Source: Carettochelys insculpta (lineage: Eukaryota > Chordata > Testudines > Carettochelyidae). From it: a stretch of 64,000 bases of DNA. Positions 26,301-38,300 of the stretch are shown one piece after another. Below the pieces are notes generated by a model that made no database searches, was not told the origin of the DNA, and saw nothing but the letters and a program-made list of their open reading frames with translations. Numbering within the stretch: the stretch's first letter is position 1; the number at the start of each line of letters is the position of its first letter. The stretch is from contig NC_134137.1 of the NCBI RefSeq assembly GCF_033958435.1, forward strand, positions 120,440,001 through 120,504,000. The letters run 5' to 3'. A program made the translations under genes and the position numbers.

Positions 26301-29300
26301 GGGGGGGAGAGGGTCATCTAGGCCTGGGGTAAATGCGGCGGGGCCATGGGCAGTCAGCCCTTAGTCATACCCCAGCACATATCTATACCCAGCTATGCGA
26401 AGCAGCTAACTACAGCACTTCAAAGGGTCCCACAGCTCCAGCTGCTGCCGCTGCTGCTATTGTTGAAGTAGCAAGAGTGCTGGGCCCCTTTGAAACACCA
26501 GGCCCAGGGGCAACTGCCACTTTTGCCCCCTTTCAGTGGGTCCGTCCTCAGCTGACACAACAGCTTAGGATATCCAGGGACACTAGTAGAGGGGAGACAG
26601 CAGTTCCAGGAGTACTACAGAGAAGGGCATGATCGAGAAGCAACTCCAGTGCGATGTAGGGAGAACAGAGACATTACATGGAGAGGAGGTAGACGAGCTA
26701 AAGGAGGAACAAAGTGTGAATTCTCAGATGGAAAAGTAAAGGGGATTTGCCAGCTGTTACAGCTGTTAGAATAAACAGCTCATTATGTGTGCCACTAAGA
26801 TGCATCCAACCCTGGTACTCAATCAGTTTGATCTGCAATGACAAGCCAGACACAGTCACTGCTTATCCGTACTAAGCTCTGAAGTTAAGTGCCATGTGTG
26901 ATTGCCTACCTTACAGTCAACCAAAGCCTGTTTACTCAAAATATGCCTCACTTTGCTCCACCTTGGTTGGGTGTCTAATCACTTGGCAGGGTAAATTTCT
27001 CCAGCACGTAGAAGACCTATATACTCATTAAATTTCTGTGCAATTACTCCAGTTATTTCACCTTTTATGCTCCGAGCTTTAGAAAGAAAGCAATTCAGCT
27101 TCTGGTAGGCAGAGTAAATGCCAAAAAGGGGAATGACCACCACTGGTAATGTCAAGAACTCTCTTGGAAATCTGCAACAAAGCTGTTCAATCACTGGCAA
27201 AAATTCTTTTAAAAAAATCTTGCAACAATGATAGTTTTTTAAAATATGAGTATAAATGTGTGTTTATTTTAAATAATGTATTTAATGTGATCTGTCTCAT
27301 TGCCTCTGACACTGAGGCTGGGGCCACACTACCCCACTGGCCCTTTGAAAATGCAAATGAGGCACTACCACGCAAATGCAGCACCTTATTAGCATAATGG
27401 CAGCCACACGAATTTTGAAGCTGCTAACTTCGAAGTGCTGACTGGCAGTCTAGCCGCTGGCGCTTTGAAATACGTGCCCAACTTCGAAATTCCCTTACTC
27501 CCAAAACGAATTGGGAGCAAGGGAATTTAGAAGTTGGGCACGTATTTTGAAGTGCCCGTGGCTAGACTGCCGGTCAGTGCTTCGTGGTTAGCAGCTTCAA
27601 AATTCGCGCAGCTTCCATTATGCTAATGAGGTGCTACATATGCATGGCAATGCCTCATTTGTAATTTTGAATGGCGATCATTTACATGCCCCTTCTGAAA
27701 GAGAGGGGTAGTGTGGCCACAGCCTGAATCTATACTAATAAATGCCACTACAAGAATAGGGAAAAGTCACAGAAACAAATAGGAAAATGAAACTAGAATG
27801 CCTCTTCTCATTAATGTATTTGCCAAGTTTAGAAGCAAGGTGTTGGAAGAGCTACAGGCTTAATGGAGCCTATCAAAGCAAATTTCATATAAGGACTGAT
27901 GACAGAGTCCTCAGTCTCAGAGATCTATGAAGCCACTTCTCTATCCCGAAAAAAAAATGAAATGACAAAATGATTATAAATAAAATCATGCAAATGCTAA
28001 ACATACTGCATTTCATCAGGTGCCACATCCAACATCTACTGAAGTTCATGAAAAGACTCACATTGGATCATATCCTGGATAACAACTTCAATCTTCTACA
28101 TGTTCCAACAATGGGCTTGCTATATACAGTATATGCTATAATAAAATAACAAAAGCCGATTTCACTTTATTCTAGCATTGTTCAATAATTATTAAAAAGT
28201 TAAATCTAATCCTAAACTTTATAGTTTCAAAACCTTGAGTTAATTTAGTTGTAAAGCCTAGACAACTATTTTTTGCTGTTACTCAATGCCATCAGAAACA
28301 ATTACACCAATTCTTTCCTTCCTCCTCAAAGTATTTTCCTTTAGAACAAAAAAAAAAAAAAATTTTATTTCTTTACAACTGAAATGCGAATAGCTCTAGA
28401 AATCCAAAGTCTGGCAAAACCACAAGCTTAAGCCAGGATCTTACTGCCATGTAGTAACTTGAGAGTCTGATAATATGTTCAGTCTTCAGCTCTACAGGAT
28501 AGCAATTCAAAAAGAAGCTCTTCAATGGCAAAACTTGGCCAGATAAGGGAATGTCAAAACCTACCATAGGTAATCCACTCACTAAGTTTAAGCACAATGT
28601 ACACGGGAATAAAAAAAGGCATATGACTCAACTGGTATTGATGGGGATTCATGGGACGGCCATGCCTCCTTCATAGGCGTTAGTGTTAAAACCTTAGTTG
28701 AAGTGCTCAAGAAATCTATTAAGTTAATTTTGAGGAGGGAAATGTCCATTTCATCATAATTGTCATAACTGATGAAGTTAAACTCATGGTTTGATATTGG
28801 TCTCATGACCTAAATATTGCATCCTTACCTCCAGGAAGGTCACAGCTACCCTCTTTTTGTTTACAATCTGATGCAAGAGGCATCCCAAAATGTTGTTGTA
28901 CAATGTGGCCATAGTCTGGAAAAAGCTTGAAATCACTGATTTAACAATTTCTCTACCCTAATAAAAACTTCTTGCAATATTTTAATCGACTACCTGTAAA
29001 GAAACAACAAGCTCCTTCCTCTCAGTAGCCTCATAAACTGCTAATTTAGGTAAACGGCCCCCCATGAGATACTCACACTGAGAGGAGACTCATACCCTTC
29101 CTTCATCTGAGACCAATTGTCTCATCTGTCAATCATACTGTTTTCCACAAACTAAGGAAAAAAGCTAGAATCCCAGGCACGCTTACCAGCTCTGCTCTCT
29201 TGCCTAACACTGAGTCACTGGAATTTCAAATCAAGATAGTGATGGGTGAAAATCCAGATGTGTGTTGCAAATTAAAATAATTCTGCACCAGCTGATCAGC

Positions 29301-32300
29301 TTTCAGTCTCTTTCTGCTTTGTTGTCTAAGGATTAGTTTAAGTTTCAATTTGCCTCAATTGATCATCCTGTACACCTGTGGCGAAATCAGGGCAGAATTA
29401 GACCCCTACAAACCAAGCAGACCATTGAAGTTAAACAGCAAGGCTGATCCTAGCACAGAGGCCTTCTACAAATAAAAGTGAATACAAAAGGGAAACAAAA
29501 TTCAAGCTCTAATGTACTGATAAATAAGAGCTGCTAGCATACCAGGTAAAATTCGTCCAATGAGAGCATCTAACAACCAAAAGGATTCCTCTTCATTCTT
29601 TGTAATAAGAATCAGATATCCAGCGATGAAATTCATGCCCTGAAATAAAAAGAAAGCTTTTAAAATGACTCTACTTACCTCAAAAGTTATTTGGATAATC
29701 TGAATTTACAACATTTTATATTCTGTTGGTATTGAGATTAACAGGATTTTTTTTAAAAAGTACATTTATTGTGATATAAACAAGATGGTATCTAAAACAG
29801 TACTTAGACCAACAGCATGAGAGCACACAAGAGTAGTCTCTGGTGTTTAAATTCCCAACTTTTTTTTTTTTTATTTAAAGAGCCAATGTAAAATTGTCAT
29901 TAAATATTTACAGGCTGCAAAGGCTGCTGTCAAAGTTGCATTTGTTTTATATGAATCTTAGAAATCTTCTCCAGTTCATCCTTTTGTATTCTCCCTGACC
30001 TCTTTCCCTCTTAACTCACCAACTCCTGTGTTGGCTATGGCAAACAGGCAGTAACACTGTCTCACTGTACCCAGCAAGCAATGCCAGCTACAGCTTAAGA
30101 AAGAAGACTTCTGCCAAAATGGAAACACTCACAGGATTTAGGAAACCAAAAGTTCTTGGCTGGACTGAAATCCAATTTCTTGAATTCAAGTGGCTTTGCT
30201 GACTTGTCTTTTGATATACAATCCCAAAACAGTCTCTGCACATTTGAATGTTAAAACAGTCCCTCTCTTCTAGACATTCATTTTCAATCTGTAAGCCTCT
30301 GTGTTAGTTATTGAATTTTTACCAATTACTCAAGTTGCCTGGGTCTGAGTTGCATCTGCAGTGCTTGGCCTTCTGCTCATGAAGACAGCTATTCAGTTCC
30401 CAGGCTGCCAGATAGTTTGATCATTGCATCCATGGTGATAAGAGACTATTTGGAAACTTAGTGTAGCCGGCACAAAGCCTGCTTCAAAAAAAAAAATATT
30501 CACAAAGCAAAGCATGTCACTAGCTGTACACACACTGATAAGAATTAGATAGGACTGCAGTACAGAATAGCAATTTGAAACTCAACTAACTCGCTGGTTG
30601 GAAACTTTTCAGTGGTGACTCTCCGCACCAAAACACCTTTATCCAAACATTTCTTCAAAGGCTCTGCAGTTAATAAATTGCACAAGACATAAGAAACACA
30701 CAAAGAATTGGGAGAGCGTTTCACTTTAATTGTTTACTCTTTCAGAGGAATCCTGTGATACATCTTGATGAAGTTTCCCATTTACCACAACAACGAGTTT
30801 TCTGAGACATACACTGAATTATGACATGTACAGAAGGGCAGGCTCCAGCCCTGGGCTATGTCGTTACATCCTTTATGGTCTCTTTTTAATGAAATTTAGA
30901 TGTGTGTTTCTGTACAGTTAACAATGTTTTAATGTAAAGTAATGTGCATATCTTCATATAGCAGTCTTGCTTTAGAGGCCTGACTCTGTAAATACATGAA
31001 TCAGAGTTTGACCCTTTTTATGATACTCAAAAAATTAAAAATTTGATTCTTTTGGATGAAATGTTATATATGGAAAAAATAGTGAACCTCTTTCACCATT
31101 ATAACAACAACATTATAATAATAACCATTATTATCATCATAACTTCAAGATGTCAGGGCCAAATAGTAAGCAAAGCTTCAGTGATTCTGATCTAAGTTTA
31201 CTAATCATTCTCAATTTCCTTCCATACTAAATTAAATTAGCTGCAATTCACATTCGTTAATTAAGGCTTGCTATTTTTATTTTACTATATCAATTTTCCT
31301 GCCTGATACAAGACACAGTAAGTGCCTATAACTGCAATGCTGTAGAGAAGAAGAGAGGGGAGACTTCAAAGTTAAACTGAAGACTTTTTTTTTCTTTATT
31401 GTGCCACAAAGTTGTTTCTATTTTTAGGAGGTCTCATACTTTTTTTTTTGTTAACCTTAGAAACGTCATATATTTTCCTTCCTTGCATCTTCCAGAGGAA
31501 CCTGTAGAGGACTACAGAAGTGAAACAGGAACATTCTCAGTCTCCTAAGGCTATGTCTACACTACAGCATAAAGTAAATTTCAAGGCACTTATCTTGATT
31601 TTACAATGTGACTGTCTTTACTGCAAATACCATTAGATCGAATTTAAGGAGTGCTAATGTAACCCTTCTGTTAACGCCAGATGTCTGCCAGAAGGGCCGG
31701 GTTCAACTTTTGTGGGGTTTTCCTATTAAGGATACAACCAACCAGCTCGAGACCCCACCCAGTGGCCTGGGACAATTTCACCCCCATGCTGGGTGCCTGT
31801 AAGGCAGTTCTCCCCCTGCCTTGCAAACACAGAGTCTGAGATAGAAATGGCTTGTTTAATGACCGTAACCTACCCCAAGGTTACAGTGACAGATGCAGTA
31901 TATCTTAGCACAGAAGAGACAAAACCCCTTTTACCCAGATACCATCCCCACATGCAGTAGAACCCAGTCTCTTGCTGGGGCTCTTGGCCCTTTTCCACAC
32001 ACAGTTACAGGGTGTACCCTCTGCGGTGCAGTCCCAAACTCAAAGCCCACAGATACATCACCAGGGCAATACTAGCTGTCCACTTGTCTGTAGCCTCCCC
32101 TTGCTGTCACCAGCCGTCTGCCAGTCGCCGTCGTCCGCCGCCGCTCCTACCGGCCGCCCGCCGGTCGCTGTCGTCCACTGCCGCTCCTACCGGCCGCCCG
32201 CTGGTCGCCGTCATCTACCGCCGCCGCCCCTCCTACCGGCCGCCCGCCAGTCGCCGTCGGCCGCCGCCACTCCTACCGGCCGCCCGCCAGTCGCCGTCGG

Positions 32301-35300
32301 CCGCCGCCACTCCTACCGGCCGCCCAGCGGTCGCCGCCGCTCCTACCAGCCACCCGCTGGTCCTGCTGTTGTCCGCCGGTCCTAACCCCACTGCTTTGGA
32401 CTGCCCTAAGGCAGAACCCAGTGATTTCAGCTTTGTGCGGCCTTAGCTGCCACTCTGTGATTTCAGCTCTTGGTATCTCTAGCGTGGGGTTTCACAAACA
32501 CCCTAGTATCCAGCTCTATCTTTCAACAGGTGGGGAGGGTTAGTCAAGCCAGGCTTATAGCTATATGGCCAAGGCATAGGCAGGGCCAAGGCACTCAGCA
32601 AGCTGTCTCAACCAATACCCCTCCCCTTCTCTCTCACAATGCTTTAAACCAGGGAGCCCTGTGTAATCAATGTCTTACACAGCTAAGGCAACTGCCCTGT
32701 CCCCCACAACAACCCAGAGCATTGGTGAGATCTCACAACTTCCGCATTAAGTGTCAGCTTAAATTGTGATTTTACAACTACATGTTTACAATAGACCAAA
32801 TCTCATGGTTTACTTGCTACCCATTAGGCTTTGCCTGAAAAGGTATCACACATGCACACCTTTTGCATTCTTATGCAGATGACCTCTGGGAGACTCATTC
32901 CTCCCAGCCTTTAGCAGCACTGCATTCCTTTTGCCACATTCCCTACATTAAGGTCAACATTCTTGCATCGCTCATCCGATTCCGATGTAGTATAATGCCA
33001 AGTTGGAAATAAAAAGGTCGGATTAATGCTAGTGTCGAAACAGCATAGTTTTAAATTGATTTTATCGGCCTCCAAAGGTGTTCCACAGGTATCCCTCAAT
33101 ACCCCACAGGTGTCCATTCTGGCTGCTTTCACCTCCGCTGTTCTCCAGGTGTGCAGGAAGTAGGTAACAGGAAGCCTGGGAATTTGAATTAGGTAAACAG
33201 GAATTTGAATTCATTTTCTTTCTGACCAGCATGGACAGTGCACCTCAGGAGCCATTCATTGCATCCAGCCACCACATCAAGCCATCTAACCATCATGACT
33301 GCTCAGGGTTCTTCTCAGGATTTTAGTTCTCAGAGTCACAAAAGAGCTCCAGCATGGAGCCATAATGAGATCCTGGATCTCATTTCTGTGTGGGGAGAAG
33401 AATCTGTGTTGAGCAAACTGTGGGTCTGCAAGCATTTATGAGAAGATTTTGCAGGGCACAATCGTGAAAGGTTAGACTCGGGATGCTCAACAATGCCAAG
33501 TCAAAGTAGAGGAACTCAGGCAGAACTGTCACAAAGTGAGAGAAGCCAATGGGTGTGCCACTACTATGAGCGGCTGGACAATCCCCTAGCCTGCCATGTG
33601 ACTGGCAAGATTGAACCCTCCCTCCTCCTCTGCCTTGCAGCTGCTGTGCTCTGCAGACCTTGCTCCCAGACACTGGCATGGCCAGTTTACAGGGCTTTCT
33701 TGCTTTAATGGCTTTTCCGCTGTACAGGATTGATGCGTGGCCAACTAGAAACATTCTTCTGTGCTTTGCAGTTACAGAGATGGATCCTCCACAGCCCATG
33801 TGGCCAGCAGGATAAAACCACCCCACCACCACTCTGCTGCCAGGCTGTGCGGACTGGGCCCCACCTCCACCATCCTTAAACGGACAAAATCTTACCAGGT
33901 CCACTATGAAATGGTCTGGATAACTAATATTTTCTGTTCTCCACAGATTGATTCATCCTTAAGAAGCCAAAAGTGGCCTTGGAAAACCAAAGTTGCAAAG
34001 ATTGTCAAACAGACCCATTCATTCTATGGGTAAGCGCTTTGTGTCACATTTAAAAACCTGTATCTAAATTTTGACCTTCACCGTCTTCCACAGGCAGCAT
34101 GTGTTGGGGAGACAAGGCTGCTACGATGAGGCAAAAAAGAGATCCAAAACAGGACATCATCCTGCAGCAACTTGAAAAAGGCCGACAGGGTGCGAGCCAG
34201 AGCTGCTGCCAACCAGAAGTGGACAATGCAGTAGCAGTAAACCATGCCCCAGTGCAGAACAAGAACTCAAAGCTCCCAACCACTGTCGGGGAAAACTGAG
34301 ATCCTGATTTCCATGCTGCAGCTGCAGAGGGGTGCACACCACAGGACTTATAAGGACTCCATACCCTGTTGTGTAGCTTCCCCTCAATATGGCTCAACTT
34401 CCCACACCCCGGGGGGGGCGGGGGGGCAGCGCAGCAAGGACAGCCTCTCGCTCCAGGCACAGGATTCTCCACACTGCGAAACACTAACATCCCACCACAT
34501 GTGATTTTGCTTTTCCCTTTTTTTCCCCCCTACCTATCCCTTAGCTTTCCCCCTTGTAAATAAAAATATTTTTTTCCCCAAAACTACAATGTCATTTATT
34601 GGTTCACATAAGGTGGGGTGCAGTTGGAGTTGATTTCATAAAGGTCAGGCATGCATCATTGAGGGGTGTGTCAGAATAGTTAAAAGCAGCTGATCATTCA
34701 TAAATCTTTTTTTCAAAGCCTCTCTGATTGCTGTTGCTTCTGCGTGTGCATTGGTGAATGCCCTTGTGTCCAGCTGTGCATAAGCCCTGCTCAGGGCATC
34801 TGCCTTTGCAACCTAGGCTGGCATGAAATTTTCCCCTTTCAACTTGCAAACGTTATGGAGAATACAACATGCTGCAACCATGGGGATGTTGGCTTGGGAA
34901 AGGTCCAAACAGGTCAAAAGGCACCTGTACCTGTTTTTTAAATAGCCAAAGGCACATTCCACCACCATTCTGCACTTGCTCAGTCTGTAGTTGAAGTGCT
35001 TCTGGCTGCAGTCCCGGGTGCCAATGTATGGCGTCTTGAGCCAAGGGAGTAGAGGGTAAAAGCCCAGTACCACTATGGGTACCTCCAGACTGCCAATCTT
35101 GATTTTCTTGTCTCAGAAGACAGTCCCATCCTGCAGCTCTCTGTACAGACTGGAATTTCTAAAGATGCACACATCCCACGTAGATGTCAGTGAAATGACA
35201 TTTTTGATCCACCAAACGCCTGCAACACCATGGAGAAGTACCCCTTGCGGTTTATGTACTACGAGGGCAGGTGGTCTAGGGCCAGGATGGGAATTTGTAT

Positions 35301-38300
35301 TCCATCTATCACCTCACTAGAGTCAGGAAACCCCATGGCAGCCAAGCTGTCCACTTTATGTTGCACATTTCCCAGAGTCATGGTCTTTCGCATCAGATGG
35401 TCAGATTGCACTGGCTACCTGCATCACCACAGTCCCCACTGTAGATCTGCCCACCCCAAATTCATTTATCACTGACTGGTAGCTGTCGGGTGTTGCAAAC
35501 TTCCACTGAGCAATTGTCACTCTGTCAAAGCAGGTCTCATTCTGGTATAGCTGTACTTCAGGGCAGGAGACAGCACTTCACAAAGTTCCATGGAAGTGGC
35601 CTTGCGCATGTGGAAGTTCTGCAGCCACTGCTGGTTGTCCCAGACCAACAAAACAACGTGGTCCCATCAGTGCGTACTGGTTTCACATCTCCAGAAAACA
35701 GTGAGCCACTGCAAGCAACGTATCCAGGGCTGACAGCATTTTTTCCCATTAGCCACTGGCACAAAAAAACAGAATGCAATGGGGCTACAGGCACAGTGGG
35801 ATAGGTACCCACAATGCATTGCTGATGCACTTCAACTCAGCTACGAGAATGGAGACACACTGTCAACTTTCTGGACATTTGTAGATACTCATCTTCGACT
35901 TTATCAAATCTAGTAGTAAAAAGTCAGCTTCAATAAATCTGACGTCATTACAAGTATCAGAAGGGTAGCCATGTTAGTCTGTATCTGCAAGAACAAGGAG
36001 AAGTCCTGGGTCACCTTACAGACAAACAGATATTTTGGGGCATAAGCTTTCGTGGGCAAAGACCCACTTCGTCAGATGTGTGTATGAAAGCTTATGCTCC
36101 AAAAAATCTATTAGTCTACAAGGTGCCACAGGACTGCTCGTTGCTTCTGACTTTATTCCATAGTGTAGATGTAGCCTAAGAAATATAAGGTTGGATTTTA
36201 TGCAAATTTTCCTAACGCGTGTCTGTCAGGAGTTGGAGTTAAACAGATGTTACAACCAAATCCACCAAAACTGGTTTAGAACATTTGACCACAATGTCAC
36301 ATGACCTATAGAGATCTCTACCCAAAAAACTTCTCCAGAAAGATAATGGAAAATCAAGACCCCACTTGTGCTCCAGTCCCACACAGAGCCACTGGGGCTC
36401 AGAAACTTGCCTCAGGTCTAGAATGCGAGTGCCAGCTCACCCCACTGGAGGGGGAGGTCCAGAGCCTCAGCACAGACCGGCTCCAAGTAGGCTCAGGGCT
36501 GGGTCCAGCCCAGGAGCTGTAGGTTCCCCTCCCATTTTACTTTATTGTTCACCTTTACCGAGTGAAACCAATTAATTCACTTGAAAAGGTAGGAATTTAG
36601 GTAAGTGAACATTGCTATTTGATCTTGCTTAAAATGATTAATTTAAAATGACTCAGACGAGAATGGAAAGATAGGATTACCAACAGTTCACATGATTATG
36701 TTTAGCCTTCCCCACAACCTTGTCTACCACCCAAAAATATACTTTCAAATTTGCAACAATGATGTTGCGAATGGCTTGGAATATCTTTTTAAATACTTTT
36801 AACAAGTTACATACCTGGCAATATCCCACTGTTTTATTATGATGCGCATATGCCACTAATACATTGTAGAGTGTCTGCTGTAAACAGGGATCAGACGTTT
36901 TGCGAAATTGTATATTATCTGGAAATGTTCTGTTCATGTCTAAAAAAAAAAAGGATCAAACTGAAGCCATGTTGCCATGCTCCCTTGTGAGATGTACAAA
37001 TTAAGTTTGCAAGAAACAATCTCCAACACCTATTTCAGTTCATTAATTGGATTCTAAAGAGATCCAGCCCTAGAAAAAACTATTTCTCTAGATCATGGGC
37101 GCCTTACTGTCTCAAGCAGGACTCAAGGCAGACACTGGTGTATGTGACAAATCTCAGGAATTGGTTACATTCCACATAACACTCTTTAGCAATTTACAGC
37201 ATGTACAAAATGTATCTAGTGCAATAATTAGGTATTAGAATATTAGATCCCATGACTGTTACTGTGTTTGGCAAGCTGGCTCTAGAGACTACAACTCCCA
37301 TGAAGCTTTGGGAAGGAAAGGGAGTTCTTTGGTGAGGCTGGAAAAAGACAATGGTGGTCTCCTGTTGTTGGAGAGTTAAGGCTGATTAAATAGACTGCTT
37401 CAGGCCAGGCGTGGAATTTTCTCACAGCCAGGAACTTCTTAGCAGAGCTACAGACTGCTAATGAGAGACTCTGCAGGGAAGGAACTTTATCTGTTTCTGT
37501 TAAAATGCTGCAGAGACCAGCTCCAGCTCAGAGGGCCTGGTCAGCTTGTTGTCTTGCCTGGACTGACACACAGAACCCTGCCCAAGCTATCTGCAATCCA
37601 GTGAACAACAGCTGTATGTCAACGCAAGCAAGTAACTCAAAACTGTAATAAATTGAAGAGCGTACACTCCGGCGTGGGATAATTGATGGCAATGTACCTG
37701 CTAGTTATAGGTTTAATTCATTTCCGTGTATATTGTTAATTGATTTTATTCTTGTTTAGTCTGTACCTGTTTCCTTAAGTTGTTAAGTAAAAGTGTGTGT
37801 TGATTCTAATGTGGTCTGTTTGATATATAGTATTTACAATTGCTGTTTGGGAGTTGAACCCAGATTATAACTGGAGTAAATTTCCTGGAGGTTTCCACAG
37901 GACACCATTAAGTGCGTACAGGGGCCAGCCAGGTAGAGGCACCACCATTTTACAGAGCTTTAAAGATCGGGGTAGAAAGGGGATTCCCTCATATCCAGCA
38001 TCACCACTGGGACACTCAGGATATCCTTTAATATTGAACCCATCAGGGACACAGGCACACAAGCGATTGTTGCCTCCTCCTGGGTAAACCTGGGAGGAAA
38101 GAAAAGGGATTACACAACATTTAATTCTGTGAAAATATACTCATACTAAAGGAAATAAAAATATCTCCAGGATTTTTTAAATTTTAATTCTAATGGAAGA
38201 ACTTAACATACCTGCTGCAGTGTTTGCTATACACATAAAAGTGTGAGTGTCTAGAAATGGACTGCATACAAAACTGAAGTGGTCTAGTTTATTATTGTTT

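Larger units (their letters stand above)
12653..29542 (-). other. GRTP1: GRTP1 intron 5 (largest, 16.9 kb)
   Basis: This AT-rich intron has a GTATGC donor and a CCAAAG acceptor. It carries separately listed repeats at 13025, 16613, 18187, 18668, 23198, 24000 and 27316. The stretches 13261-16612, 19062-23197, 24610-27315 and 27725-29542 show no gene or classified repeat to me, only short chance frames and A/T homopolymers. Confidence 0.9.
31549..36176. mobile_element. PIF/Harbinger DNA transposon, full-length but decayed, 4628 bp
   Basis: The terminal inverted repeats are GGCTATGTCTACACTA and, reversed from the right end, GGCTACATCTACACTA, and both continue to ATAAAGT. They are flanked by TAA on both sides (31546-31548 and 36177-36179), the classic PIF/Harbinger target duplication. 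The interior has the two-gene plan of this superfamily: a Myb/SANT-like ORF relic on + (33295 onward) and a DDE transposase relic on - (35830 to 34813). Both are broken by stops and frameshifts. A 1.29-kb LTR-like segment and a 0.2-kb dispersed repeat were inserted later. The element lies in GRTP1 intron 4, opposite neither exon, and is presumably inert. Confidence 0.88.
29640..36814 (-). other. GRTP1: GRTP1 intron 4
   Basis: The donor is GTATGT and the acceptor TTTCAG. The region 29640-31545 shows nothing beyond AT-rich DNA and T homopolymers. Most of the rest is the Harbinger element 31549-36176 and its insertions. Confidence 0.9.

Noticed and set aside
32012..32446. Two overlapping Pro/Arg-rich frames (137 and 144 codons)
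   Set aside because: They are produced by the GC-rich minisatellite, which is open in more than one phase. Nothing upstream resembles a gene.
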